A stretch of 64,000 nucleotides of DNA, taken from the NCBI RefSeq assembly GCF_018885265.1, contig NZ_CP076538.1:3570001-3634000 (forward strand), read 5' to 3'. Source of the DNA: Amycolatopsis aidingensis. Lineage in GTDB: Bacteria; Actinomycetota; Actinomycetes; Mycobacteriales; Pseudonocardiaceae. Numbering within the stretch: the stretch's first letter is position 1; each line of letters starts with the position of its first letter. Under the pieces are notes generated by a model. That model had not been told where the DNA came from. It saw only the letters and a list, made by a program, of their open reading frames with translations, and did not search any database. Shown piece by piece: positions 34,946 to 43,621 of the stretch. The translations under genes were made by a program, and so were the position numbers.

Positions 34946-35562
34946 ATCGCCCTGGCCACTAGGTTCGCCTTGGTGGCTGCGGGGCGGCCCACGTTGGCGT
35001 ACTTGACCCGAACACGGTCGAGATAGGAGCTGACCGTGCGCGTCGACAGGCCGAGGCTCTCGGCGACCATTGCCTTGGACTCGCTTTGGAACCACTCGAT
35101 CAGCACCTCGGCCTCGCGGGGCGTCAACGCGGGCCGGTCTGGGGCGGTGTTGCCTGCGAATGCTCCGGCGAGCGCCGGAGGTGTGTACGGGCACCCGCTC
35201 GCCGCGGCCCGCGTCGCCGGGACCAGGTGCTCCGCGCCCTCGGCCTTGGTCAGGTAGGTGAACGCGCCGAGTTCGAGGCAGTTCAACGCGGTCTGCTGGT
35301 CGTCGCGCATGGTGTAGACGATGACCTGGCGATCAGCCTCGACGAGCGTGCGCAGGTCATGGAACACCGAGGCGGCCGGGCCGAGACGGAGATCCAGCAC
35401 AACGACGTCGGCGGCGTTGCCGGGAGGGGTCATCGCGACGCCCATGGTCGTGCCCTCGGCTACAACGGATATCGGCGGAATCGCCTGGGAGTACCACGAG
35501 CGGACGCCGGCCAGTACCACTGGATGATCATCGATGACGCTGACTGTCACCGGTCGACCCAT
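34912..35562 (-). CDS. NarL/FixJ-family response regulator
   Basis: 216 residues from ATG 35562, with GAGGAGG 9 nt upstream (an ATG at 35571 lies too close to that site). The receiver domain has the acidic pair in VSVIDDHPVVLAGV, phospho-Asp in VVVLDLRLG and the Thr/Lys region TYLTKAEGA. The C-terminal LuxR HTH is LTPREAEVLIEWFQSESKAMVAESLGLSTRTVSSYLDRVRVKY. Probable partner of the sensor kinase at 32677. The 3' end overlaps the kinase-like gene on the other strand by 34 bp, so their transcripts are antisense there. Confidence 0.9.
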   Translation of the reverse strand: MGRPVTVSVIDDHPVVLAGVRSWYSQAIPPISVVAEGTTMGVAMTPPGNAADVVVLDLRLGPAASVFHDLRTLVEADRQVIVYTMRDDQQTALNCLELGAFTYLTKAEGAEHLVPATRAAASGCPYTPPALAGAFAGNTAPDRPALTPREAEVLIEWFQSESKAMVAESLGLSTRTVSSYLDRVRVKYANVGRPAATKANLVARAIQDGLVALDDL

Positions 35563-35736
35563 GTGAGGCATCCTCCTCGTGGCATCTGCCGTGGACCGTC
35601 GGATACCGATGAGGTAATCATGATTGTGTACGGGCTCGCCAGCGCGCCGGCTCGACATCGCCCGTGCCGGGGCCGCGGCCGGCCAGGACCGGAACGCGGA
35701 GTACGTCCGGTCGTGGCGACACGCTGGTGTCTGTGC

Positions 35737-36030
35737 CGGACGAGGCGGGTGTTCGCAACGGAACCGGCGGTGGGGTGGCTGGTTCGGTGGGACGGTGCCG
35801 CGGGGATCCGCAAGACGACACTGGCGGTGCAGTGGGAGCATCGGGTGCAGGACCGGTTGCCTGACGGCACGTTGCAGGTGAGCCTGCGCGGCCACGAGCT
35901 TGGGGATCCGGCCACGCCCGGTGAGGTGCTGGAGGGGTTCCTGTGGGCGCTGGGTGTCGCGGCCGGGCGGATCCCCGGGGCCAGGAGGGGTTATCCGGCC
36001 CCCGTACGGCATTGCCGAAGAGGAGGTTGA
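35737..36030 (+). pseudogene. AfsR/SARP-type ATPase fragment
   Basis: A short remnant with an NB-ARC-like Walker region, WDGAAGIRKTTLAVQWEHR, followed by VQDRLPDGTLQVSLRGHELG and EVLEGFLWALGVAAGRIPG. This order is exactly that of the ATPase of AfsR-like regulators, but the Walker A has Arg where Gly is expected and no upstream DNA-binding domain or downstream continuation is present. Decayed. Confidence 0.65.
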
Positions 36031-36038
36031 GGACAGCC

Positions 36039-36254
36039 TCACTGTGCTGATCGTTCGCGCCCGCGGCGGTAGTTGCCCGCGGCGGTAGTTGTCTGTACCG
36101 CAGGATAGCCGCGTAGGCCGACCTCGGCCGGTCGTCCCGCGGAGATCATCGTGTAGATCTCGCGGACCGGGTAGGTCTGGATGGCTCTGACCTGGTGGGC
36201 GAACTCGTCGGTGATGTCCGCTAGAAGTTCGCTGGGTACGCGCTCGTTGCGCAC
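36039..36254 (-). CDS. Short open frame of unknown function
   Basis: 71 residues from a GTG at 36254; the frame is open about 60 bp further upstream without a start. The sequence (SELLADITDEFAHQVRAIQTYPVREIYTM, then GRPAEVGLRGYPAV) looks protein-like, but I do not recognise it and it has no clear ribosome site. It may be a gene remnant, since both neighbours are decayed. Confidence 0.3.
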   Translation of the reverse strand: MRNERVPSELLADITDEFAHQVRAIQTYPVREIYTMISAGRPAEVGLRGYPAVQTTTAAGNYRRGRERSAQ

Positions 36255-36568
36255 TGCCTGTTCGATCCAGCCGAGGTGGGTCTTAGGCTTCCGCCGATCG
36301 TCCTTACTCCGTCAGCCTTGGCACGTCCATCACCTCCGTACCAGCCGATCAACCACCGACGCTGGAACATTAACCAATGTCGAGGTCAAGATGCCGGCTG
36401 AACACCCTTGGCTGCGCCGCTGCTGTGGCCGGGAGTTCGGGGTGTTGCGGCTGGTGTCCGCTGGGCCGGATGCCGCGGGTGTGGAGGCCGTTGATGAGGG
36501 CGGCTAGCGCCGCGGCGACTCGGCCGGGCCCGCTGTTGCGCCGGTGGCGCAACAGCGGGTGGAGTGGT
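36255..36568. other. Region without a supported gene
   Basis: 314 bp. Short frames exist on both strands but none has a ribosome site, domain or convincing sequence. Lies between two gene remnants and a small NTF2-like gene. Confidence 0.4.
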
Positions 36569-36883
36569 TCAGGCTTGGCCGGTGTCGAAGCGGGTGATGG
36601 TGCCGTCGTTGATGGTGAAGTGCCAGCGGGTGCGCATTGTGCCCCAGCTGGAGTTGGTAAACCTGGCGATGAGGGCGCGTCCGTCGTCGGATTCGGATTC
36701 GACGTCCATTCGGCCCTCGGCCGAGAAGATCTCCTGGTCCACCCAGCTGTCGAGATTCCGGTCTGTGCCGTCGTCGGACATGGCGGCTCCCGGGGCCAGC
36801 AGGGAGTCGAACGCGTCCCGGTCGCCGGTGTTGATCGCGGTGACGAACGCGCGCACGGTCGGGTTGGTCGGTAGGTCGGCCAT
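36569..36883 (-). CDS. NTF2/SnoaL-like protein
   Basis: 104 residues, ATG start behind aaggaac. Sequence MADLPTNPTVRAFVTAINTGDRDAFDSLLAPGA with later RFTNSSWGTMRTRWHFTINDGTITRFDTGQA is the cone-shaped NTF2-like/SnoaL fold. Such proteins are small cytoplasmic enzymes or binding proteins; the substrate is unknown. A decayed short-chain dehydrogenase lies just upstream on the same strand and may once have been its operon partner. Confidence 0.8.
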   Translation of the reverse strand: MADLPTNPTVRAFVTAINTGDRDAFDSLLAPGAAMSDDGTDRNLDSWVDQEIFSAEGRMDVESESDDGRALIARFTNSSWGTMRTRWHFTINDGTITRFDTGQA

Positions 36884-36970
36884 AACTGTGTTCCTTCCTA
36901 GGTGGCTCGGGGTGGTCCCAGCGATCCGGAACCATCCCGAGCCTGCGTGATCCGGTTTAGTTGTGCCAGT

Positions 36971-37348
36971 TCAGCGGGTGGTGTAGCCGCCGTTGGTGAA
37001 GATGGTCCGCCCGGTGATCCACCGGCCATCGGTGGCCAGGAAACCCACCGATGGCACGATGTCCTCGATCTGGGTGAGCCGGTTACCCAGGGTCTGAGAC
37101 TTGTGGAACTCCACCCGTTCGAGTCTCCTGCGGGTGGCAGAACGGGGTGTCCATCGGGCTCGGTCCGATATTGTTGACCGAGATGCCCGGCCGGTGAACT
37201 CCTTGGTGGCAACGCGAGTGAAGTGTTCAGCGGCCTGGCGGCCGGCGTAGCTGGCGCAGCCGTCGGTGTAGGCGGCCAGTACCCACCTCGGCGGTGGCGG
37301 CGTCGAAAGGCGCCGAACCTGGCTCACCTGAGTGAGGTCACCCTGCAA
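36971..37348 (-). pseudogene. Short-chain dehydrogenase/reductase remnant
   Basis: The C-terminal end reads QTLGNRLTQIEDIVPSVGF then LATDGRWITGRTIFTNGGYTTR, the standard ending of an SDR oxidoreductase. Before it, SYAGRQAAEHFTRVATKEFTGR corresponds to the catalytic YxxxK helix, but with the Lys replaced (YAGRQ), and the linking part is garbled. The N-terminal Rossmann GxxxGxG half is missing. Decayed gene. Confidence 0.7.
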
Positions 37349-37599
37349 CCGAGACAGGGCACCGTGTGCAACCCCCTCCTGGGTGATTCCGATCCGTGCG
37401 ACCGCATCGGAGCCCGTGTATCGACGCTGAGCGCCCCGGCCGTCGCGCCCTCGGCAGGGTGGGCCGAACCGGGTCGAGCAGCCGGATTCAGCCTCAGTTG
37501 AAACCGATGTTCCTGGTTACCGGCCGGTCGTATATTGAGTGCGCCAATTGTTTGGCATGTTGTTTCGTTGGCGATTCGGTACGCGGAAGGGGTGGGTTA

Positions 37600-38292
37600 A
37601 TGAGGTTCAAAGCGTTGGTTCTGACCGTGGTCACCGCGTCTGGTTTGGTTGTTATGCCCGCGATGGCCGGGGCGGAAACGAGAATCGCGGACACCGGGAT
37701 CACGACCCCGAAGAATGTCGTCACGCCGCCGGGCTGGGTCCGGGACATGCCTGCTCCGGCAACCGTCGGAGACGTCGGTACGGCGGCCGTGCTGGACATC
37801 CAGTACCAGGTGCAGCAGACCGGGTACTGGTGCGGCCCCGCCGCCACCCGGATCGCGATCTCGGCGCGCCGGAGCAACCCGCCGAGCCAGGCGACGCTCG
37901 CAGCCCAGCTGCCGACAACCACCAACGGCACCGACTGGATCGGCCAGGTCACCAGGGTGCTGAACCAGAACCTCGGCACAGGGTGGTACGAGACGAAGGA
38001 GATGCCGAACGACCCGCCAACGCAGGCACAGCGGGACCTGCTCTGGCGGGACATCGTGCTGGACATCAACAACGGATACGCCATCGTGGCGAACATCGTC
38101 GCCCCGCCGAGCAACCATCCACCCGGATACCCGAACTACACGGTCTACCACTACTTCACGGTAATCGGTTATGACAGCTCGGACATGACGGTCAAGATCG
38201 CCGACCCGGCCAACTTCGGCGGGAACAAGATCTACTGGCTCACCTTCAACCAGCTTGCGACGCTCATTCCGCCGAAGGGTTACTCGGCCTGA
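37600..38292 (+). CDS. Secreted C39-like cysteine peptidase
   Basis: 230 residues from ATG 37600 with ggaaggggt upstream. Signal peptide MRFKALVLTVVTASGLVVMPAMAGA. The mature part fits peptidase C39-like domains: catalytic Cys in QQTGYWCGPAATRIAI, His in YHYFTVIGYDSSD and Asp in VKIADPANFG. It probably acts outside the cell on peptides or wall-linked substrates. A terminator hairpin follows the stop. Confidence 0.88.
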   Translation: MRFKALVLTVVTASGLVVMPAMAGAETRIADTGITTPKNVVTPPGWVRDMPAPATVGDVGTAAVLDIQYQVQQTGYWCGPAATRIAISARRSNPPSQATLAAQLPTTTNGTDWIGQVTRVLNQNLGTGWYETKEMPNDPPTQAQRDLLWRDIVLDINNGYAIVANIVAPPSNHPPGYPNYTVYHYFTVIGYDSSDMTVKIADPANFGGNKIYWLTFNQLATLIPPKGYSA

Positions 38293-39380
38293 GGACGGTG
38301 GTGTCGTGGCCCTTCGGCGGTCCGACGGACGGCCGAAGGGCCATGATGCCGTTCGGCGCCGGGCGGTCGATCAGCCGTCCCCGGTGGCCGGTCCAGCAGC
38401 ATGGCTCCCCGGTCGGACACCGCGTGTACAGCGTGGCCGTGGCACCGGCGGGTGGTCACCAGGCCTGCTTCCCTGAGCACCGCGGCATGCTGGGACGCAC
38501 CCGCGACGGAGGTGCCTGCGGCGCGGGCGAGTTCGGTGGTGTTCAGGTACGGCGTATCCGCGATGGTCCGGAGGATCGTGGCCCTGGTCCGGCCGAGCAG
38601 CGTGGCGAGTGATCGCGCGTGCCGGGCGGAGGACTGCGATGCGCAGCTCGTGTCCTGCCGTTCCGCCATCCAGCCCGGGATCGGGTCGACCGGATACACC
38701 AGCAGGGGCGGCAGGTCCGGATCGGCGAAGGTCATCGAGGTGCGGCGGCAGAAGAACGAAGGGACCAGTACCAGGCCGCGACCGTCCAGGTGCAGTTCCT
38801 GCTCGACCGGGTAGCCGGCTTCAAGGACCGGGGCACGCCACCGGATCGAAGGGTGCAGCGTGGACAGGACCTGGCCGAGTCCGCTGGTGGCGGCGAGTTC
38901 CGTACGCCGCGCCCAGTCGGCGCGGATGTGGGCTCGAAGTACCTGCTCATAGGGCTGAAGCGCCTCGGCGTGATACCGGCGGATACGCTCGGTGACTCGG
39001 CGCAGCATCCCGGTGTCGCCGCCGCCGAGCCGGTTGGCCCAAGCCGGAAGCCTGCGCTGCGCGGCCAGCCGGGTCATGTCGGCGCGTAGCGCCTGGTTTC
39101 CGGTGCTGAGCATCGCTTCGAGGCCGTCCTCGATGTCGGGGCTGTCGGTCGGCGGGGTGAGGAAGTCCGGCGAGTAGCCCGTGGGTGGAGCCAGCGTGGT
39201 CAGGATCTCCTCGGCCGGACGCAGTGCGTTCCTGGCGCCGTGTCGCCACGGGCCGAAGAGCAGCCGGTCGTGCCGGGTCTGCACAAGGTGCAGACTCAGC
39301 AGAACCTCCCATAACGGGTGTGGATCCGGGCGGATCCGGATCTTCGTGAGGTCCTCGGCGGTGAAGTGCATACGGAGCAT
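38280..39380 (-). CDS. ArsR-family regulator with DUF5937-type N-terminal domain
   Basis: 366 residues from ATG 39380. The N-terminal about 240 residues (MLRMHFTAEDLTKIRIRPDPHPLWEVLLSLHLVQ, later RWRAPVLEAGYPVEQELHLDGRGLVLVPSFF) match the DUF5937 domain linked to winged helices. The C-terminal ArsR-type HTH is LATLLGRTRATILRTIADTPYLNTTELARAAGTSVAGASQHAAVLREAGLV. The last about 30 residues overlap a terminator hairpin and are His/Arg rich. A 17-bp inverted-repeat motif lies 39 bp upstream and is a likely operator. Confidence 0.88.
   Translation of the reverse strand: MLRMHFTAEDLTKIRIRPDPHPLWEVLLSLHLVQTRHDRLLFGPWRHGARNALRPAEEILTTLAPPTGYSPDFLTPPTDSPDIEDGLEAMLSTGNQALRADMTRLAAQRRLPAWANRLGGGDTGMLRRVTERIRRYHAEALQPYEQVLRAHIRADWARRTELAATSGLGQVLSTLHPSIRWRAPVLEAGYPVEQELHLDGRGLVLVPSFFCRRTSMTFADPDLPPLLVYPVDPIPGWMAERQDTSCASQSSARHARSLATLLGRTRATILRTIADTPYLNTTELARAAGTSVAGASQHAAVLREAGLVTTRRCHGHAVHAVSDRGAMLLDRPPGTADRPPGAERHHGPSAVRRTAEGPRHHRPQAE
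38307..38343. terminator. Bidirectional terminator hairpin
   Basis: Perfect 12-bp stem (TGGCCCTTCGGC with GCCGAAGGGCCA) plus an inner GTCC/GGAC stem. It ends the peptidase transcript and lies inside the last codons of the convergent ArsR-type gene. Confidence 0.8.
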
Positions 39381-39418
39381 GCCTGCCCCCGGTCCCTGGC
39401 TGGACTATCACGACCGGC

Positions 39419-39435
39419 GTATAATGGCCTATACG
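39419..39435. promoter_or_regulatory. Inverted-repeat motif GTATA-N6-TATAC, copy 1
   Basis: GTATAATGGCCTATACG, 39 bp upstream of the ArsR-type regulator. An almost identical sequence (15 of 17) occurs at 52337-52353. Probably the regulator's own operator, overlapping its -10 region. Confidence 0.55.
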
Positions 39436-39595
39436 TTCGGTCTTTCCTGCGTCGATCAGCGTACGGACTTCACGGGCCCGGGCAATGGCTCCGAGCGGCG
39501 CTGAGGCCACCGGTCAGGTCGACCACCTGCCATTCGTGGCCGGTGGGCTCACTAGGATCGGCAGCGTCCCGCCGTGCACCTGGAGGAACTCCGAC

Positions 39596-41998
39596 GTGGC
39601 CAATCGCTTCGGCGTTGTCCTGCGCGACGCGCGGCGCCGGGCGGGCCTGACCCAGGACGAGCTGGCCGCGCGATCCGGTGTCGGCGTGCGGACCATTCGA
39701 AGGCTCGAGACCGGCAGCGGTACCGATCCGCGGATCGGCACGGTGACGCTGCTCGCCGACGCACTCGACGTCAGCCAGGACGAACGCCGCGACCTCCTGT
39801 CCGCCGCCGACGGTCAGCACCGGCCGTCCCCGGAGCCACCCGAAGCCGAGCCGTCCGGCGCCGCCCGGTGGCAGGCTCCGGTGACCGAAACGCCGGCCGC
39901 GGTGGTACCCGGTGGGCTGCCTGCCGTCCCGCCGGAGGTTTCGGCGGCGGCCGACCACCTGGCCAGGGTCGTCACCGCCCGGCTGCGGCGCGAGGAGGAG
40001 CTGCGCCGCGTGCACGACCCGTTCCCGCTGCCCGTGCGGTGGCGGCAGGCACCCGAGCACCTCGCCGACCACTGGGACAACATCTGCCGCGTCCCGGCCG
40101 GTGTGACCGCCGTCCCGCTGGAGCTCTCCGGCGAGGTGGGCGACATCGCGGGTGCATTCCGGCGGGTGCCGTCGCGGCGGATGGTGGTGCTGGGCCGCGC
40201 CGGTTCCGGCAAGACCGTCCTGACCCTGCGGTTCGTCCTGGACACGCTGGCCGCGCGGCCGCAGGGCGGCGCGGTTCCGATGATCTTCAACATCGGGTCG
40301 TGGGACCCGACGGCGATGCCGTTGCGTACCTGGCTGGTCGAGATGCTGCAGCGGGACCAGCCGGGCCTCGCCACGGCCGCGCCCGGCGGGGCGACGCTGG
40401 CGGCCGTGCTGGTCGACACCGGGCGCGTGCTGCCCGTGCTCGACGGGTTCGACGAGCTCGCCGAGGGCCTGCACCGCCCGGCGCTGGAAACGTTGAACTC
40501 CCTGTCGATGCCCTTGCTGCTGACCAGCCGCTCCGACGAGTACGAGCGGGCCGTGACGGCGGTGGACGTGCTGACCTCGGCTGCGGTGGTCGAGCTGACC
40601 GACCTCACCCCCGACGACCTCGCGGGCTACCTGCCCCGCACCGCCCGCCGTGTCCGCACCGGCGACGGCAGCGGTACCACGATGTGGAACACCGTCATCG
40701 GTGAGCTGCGCGACCGAGCCGAGGCCGAGGCGAGCCCGGCCGCCAACCTGGCCGCCGTGCTGACGACCCCACTCATGGTGGGCCTTGCCCGCACGGTCTA
40801 CAGCGACTCACGCGACCGTGACCCGACCGAGCTGCTGGACACGACCCGGTTCCCCACCGCACAGGCGATCGAGGAGCATCTGCTCGACAGCTTCGTGCCT
40901 ACCGTGTACGGCGGGCAGGCTGCCTCCGCCCGCGCCGATGGCAACCAGCGCGACTGGGGCGTCGACCGGGTCCGGCGCTGGCTGGGATTCCTCGCCGACG
41001 ACCTCGACCGGCGCGGCACCGGTGACCTCGAATGGTGGCGGATGGGTGGCTCACCTCGCCGCTCATCCCGCGTGCTGCTCGTGACAGCCGTCGTGTGGCT
41101 GGCCGCGGTACTGGTCGACTGGCTGGTGTTCACCCCCGCCCACGCGCTCCTGACCGGCGAACCGGTGCACTGGCGTGTCGTCCTCGTCGACGGTCCCGTG
41201 ATCGGCTTGGTCATCGGTGTTCCGTGTGGCCTGCTGTACCTGCTGATGGTGGTGCGCAAGGGCAGGGTGCTCGAACCGGCGCGCGTGCGGGTCCGGTTGC
41301 TCGACCGGTCGGGCAGGCAACCCGGCTTCCGGCGGAAGATCGCCACCCGGTTCGCGGCCGGAGCGCTGGGCGGCGCCGTCGCCGGGGTCGGCCTCGCGCT
41401 CGCGGGCGTGCTGGTGAAAGCGGTGTCCCCGGAATGGACCTCCGTCCTCGACTCCGGCATGGCCGTGCGGGCGACCCTGCTCGACGCGGGTATCTACGCC
41501 GTCACCTTCGGCCTGGTATGTGGCCCGGTGCTGGCACTCGCCGCCGCGCTGGAGGCGCCGGCCAACCTCACTACCGCCACCAGCCCCGCCGACCTGCTCG
41601 CGGCCAACCGGACGACCACGCTGCGCCTCAGCGGCATACTCGCGCTCGCACTCGGGCTCGCGATCGCCTTCGGTGGCTTCGCGGCCGTCGGCGGCGCGCG
41701 GACCCTGGTGGCGCCACCCTGGGCACTGCACTGGAACCTGCGGGTCGGCCTGCTGGTCGGGTTGATGGGCGGGCTGAGCACAGGCATGGCCTACATCGTG
41801 GCCTTCACAGCGTGGGGGCACTGGCTGGTGTTCACCCGCCTCCGCCTCCCGCTGCTCGGCAGGATGCCGTGGGCGGTCAACACCTTCCTCGATGACGCCT
41901 ACCGGCGAGGCGTGCTGCGGCAGTCCGGCGCCGTCTACCAGTTCCGCCACGCGCGCCTCCAACAACACCTCGCGAAGGCCTACCGTACCGGCCGTTGA
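39596..41998 (+). CDS. XRE-NACHT NTPase with C-terminal membrane domain
   Basis: 800 residues from GTG 39596 (GGAGG 10 nt upstream). The N-terminus is an XRE HTH (FGVVLRDARRRAGLTQDELAARSGVGVRTIRRLETG). A NACHT-type NTPase follows around residues 190-400: Walker A LGRAGSGKT, Walker B VLPVLDGFDELAEG and sensor LLLTSRS. From about residue 480 there are six or seven membrane spans, and a basic tail RHARLQQHLAKAYRTGR. The architecture suggests a DNA-binding, membrane-anchored NTPase switch. Its function is not established; it directly precedes the ESX-associated operon, 121 bp away. Confidence 0.85.
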   Translation: MANRFGVVLRDARRRAGLTQDELAARSGVGVRTIRRLETGSGTDPRIGTVTLLADALDVSQDERRDLLSAADGQHRPSPEPPEAEPSGAARWQAPVTETPAAVVPGGLPAVPPEVSAAADHLARVVTARLRREEELRRVHDPFPLPVRWRQAPEHLADHWDNICRVPAGVTAVPLELSGEVGDIAGAFRRVPSRRMVVLGRAGSGKTVLTLRFVLDTLAARPQGGAVPMIFNIGSWDPTAMPLRTWLVEMLQRDQPGLATAAPGGATLAAVLVDTGRVLPVLDGFDELAEGLHRPALETLNSLSMPLLLTSRSDEYERAVTAVDVLTSAAVVELTDLTPDDLAGYLPRTARRVRTGDGSGTTMWNTVIGELRDRAEAEASPAANLAAVLTTPLMVGLARTVYSDSRDRDPTELLDTTRFPTAQAIEEHLLDSFVPTVYGGQAASARADGNQRDWGVDRVRRWLGFLADDLDRRGTGDLEWWRMGGSPRRSSRVLLVTAVVWLAAVLVDWLVFTPAHALLTGEPVHWRVVLVDGPVIGLVIGVPCGLLYLLMVVRKGRVLEPARVRVRLLDRSGRQPGFRRKIATRFAAGALGGAVAGVGLALAGVLVKAVSPEWTSVLDSGMAVRATLLDAGIYAVTFGLVCGPVLALAAALEAPANLTTATSPADLLAANRTTTLRLSGILALALGLAIAFGGFAAVGGARTLVAPPWALHWNLRVGLLVGLMGGLSTGMAYIVAFTAWGHWLVFTRLRLPLLGRMPWAVNTFLDDAYRRGVLRQSGAVYQFRHARLQQHLAKAYRTGR

Positions 41999-42119
41999 TG
42001 CCTTTTACCTGGTCAGGTGCACCGGCCAGGAATGGCCGCCCGGTGACCTTCCACGCTGCCGCCGCTGCGGTGAACATCGGTTCGCCGACGAGGGGTTGGC
42101 GACCGGAAGGGGATCTGGG

Positions 42120-43268
42120 GTGGCGAGCGAGACGTCAGCGGGAGCGACGGGCACGCCGGGTGTGTGGGAGCTGTACACCGGGCAGCCGACGCCGGAAGCG
42201 GGCGGCGTGAACTGGGAGGCGTACAGCCACGAGGCGCTGTACCAGATGTTGTGGCAGGACGCTGACGTCGCCGACGTCAGCACCATCGCCGCCGAGTGGT
42301 CCGAGCACCGGGCCGCATTGGTCAACCATACCGAGGTGCTGCGCGAGCAGCGGGCCGCGCTGCTGGACAGCTGGCAGGGCAGCGGGGCCGAAGAGGCCGC
42401 GCGCAGACTCGCCGCGCTCGCCGACCGGGTCGAGAAGATCGCCGAGCTGGCCCACGCCGGTGAGCAGGCCGCCGAGCAGGCGGCCGACGCGCTGGCGAGG
42501 GCACGGGCGATGATGCCTTCGCCGCCGGGCGCCGCGGAGGCGCCCCTGAGCGACGCGGCAGCGAACTGGGCGGACGTCATCGCGGCCCCGCAGGCCGGCG
42601 CGCCGGTGAACTGGGCGCCGACCGTACCGACCGCCGACCCCGGCGGCGCCTTCGGTGCGGTGGGCAGTGCCGGGTTCAGCTTCTACCTCGGCGCCGACGC
42701 GGCCGACATGCAGAAGCAGCAGGCGGTCCGGGCGATGCAGACCTACGAGTCCAGCCTGACGAACTCGGGCCAGCTGATCGGCACGGCGCAGGACACGATC
42801 CCGGCGGCGGCCACGGCGCCGAGCGGCGCTGCCGCACCCTCGTACTCCGGCGCGGCCACGGACGGCCCGCGGTCGTGGCAGAGCCTCGTCGGATCCGGGC
42901 ACGGCAACGGCGCGCCGACGGTGGCCGGCGCCGCCGTCGGCGCGCTGTCCAGCGGGACGCGCGCCCTCGCCAGGACCGGCCGGGCCGCCGGGATGAGTTA
43001 TGCCAACCAGCTGGCACCGGGCATGCGGATGGCCGCGATGGAACTGACGGGCGGGCCCGGTGCCGCGGCGGCGCGGGCCGCCGCGGAGGCGGCCGGGGCG
43101 CGCCCGGGTGCGATGGGCGGGATGGTGCCGCCCGGTGCAGGCGCGCGCGGCGGATCGGACGAACACGAGCACGAGAACCAGATGCCGACGATCGACCACG
43201 AGCTCTTCCCGTTCGAGGAGCCGGACAGCGAGGCGGTCATCGGCCTCGGGCTGGAGGAGTACCGGTGA
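42120..43268 (+). CDS. ESX-associated WXG/PPE-like protein
   Basis: 382 residues from GTG 42120. The N-terminal about 200 residues are helical with a WxG turn (REQRAALLDSWQGSGAEEAARRLAALADRV), as in ESX substrates. A middle region is rich in Ala/Gly/Ser, and the C-terminus is low-complexity with GAMGGMVPPGAGARGG and an acidic His-rich segment. Layout resembles PPE/EspB-type secreted proteins. First gene of a tightly coupled operon; its stop overlaps the next GTG by 4 bp. It likely forms a helical-bundle partner with the 118-residue protein downstream. Confidence 0.75.
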   Translation: MASETSAGATGTPGVWELYTGQPTPEAGGVNWEAYSHEALYQMLWQDADVADVSTIAAEWSEHRAALVNHTEVLREQRAALLDSWQGSGAEEAARRLAALADRVEKIAELAHAGEQAAEQAADALARARAMMPSPPGAAEAPLSDAAANWADVIAAPQAGAPVNWAPTVPTADPGGAFGAVGSAGFSFYLGADAADMQKQQAVRAMQTYESSLTNSGQLIGTAQDTIPAAATAPSGAAAPSYSGAATDGPRSWQSLVGSGHGNGAPTVAGAAVGALSSGTRALARTGRAAGMSYANQLAPGMRMAAMELTGGPGAAAARAAAEAAGARPGAMGGMVPPGAGARGGSDEHEHENQMPTIDHELFPFEEPDSEAVIGLGLEEYR

Positions 43269-43621
43269 GCGAAGGGCGCGGAATCGAACTCGAGCTGGAC
43301 CTGCTGCAGCAGCGGATCACCACGTTGGCCGAGCTTGGCGACCTGACCGGGGAGCTGGTGGCCACCGCGAGCAGGCTGGCCGAGCGGCTGCCGATGCTTG
43401 GCACCGCTCCGCCTGCCGTGCAGCTGGCGAGGCTGCTGCGCGCGGCCGCGGGCGGCTCCGGCCTCGCGGGCGAGATCGAGGCGACGGAGCGGGAGGTACG
43501 GGAGTACCGGCAACTACTCGACCGTGCCAGGCAGAAATACCTGGAGCACGAGAACCAGTCCGATGAGGACATCCGTGCCAAGGGGGAGTCCGCGACCGAC
43601 CCGCCGGGGCGGCCCGCATGA
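43265..43621 (+). CDS. Small helical ESX-associated protein
   Basis: 118 residues from GTG 43265, overlapping the upstream stop (GTGA) and overlapping the next ATG by 4 bp. The sequence is almost all helix (IELELDLLQQRITTLAELGDLTGELVATASRLAERLP, later EIEATEREVREYRQLLDRARQKYLEHE), consistent with a coiled-coil hairpin partner of the WXG/PPE-like protein. No recognised family. Confidence 0.7.
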   Translation: MSEGRGIELELDLLQQRITTLAELGDLTGELVATASRLAERLPMLGTAPPAVQLARLLRAAAGGSGLAGEIEATEREVREYRQLLDRARQKYLEHENQSDEDIRAKGESATDPPGRPA

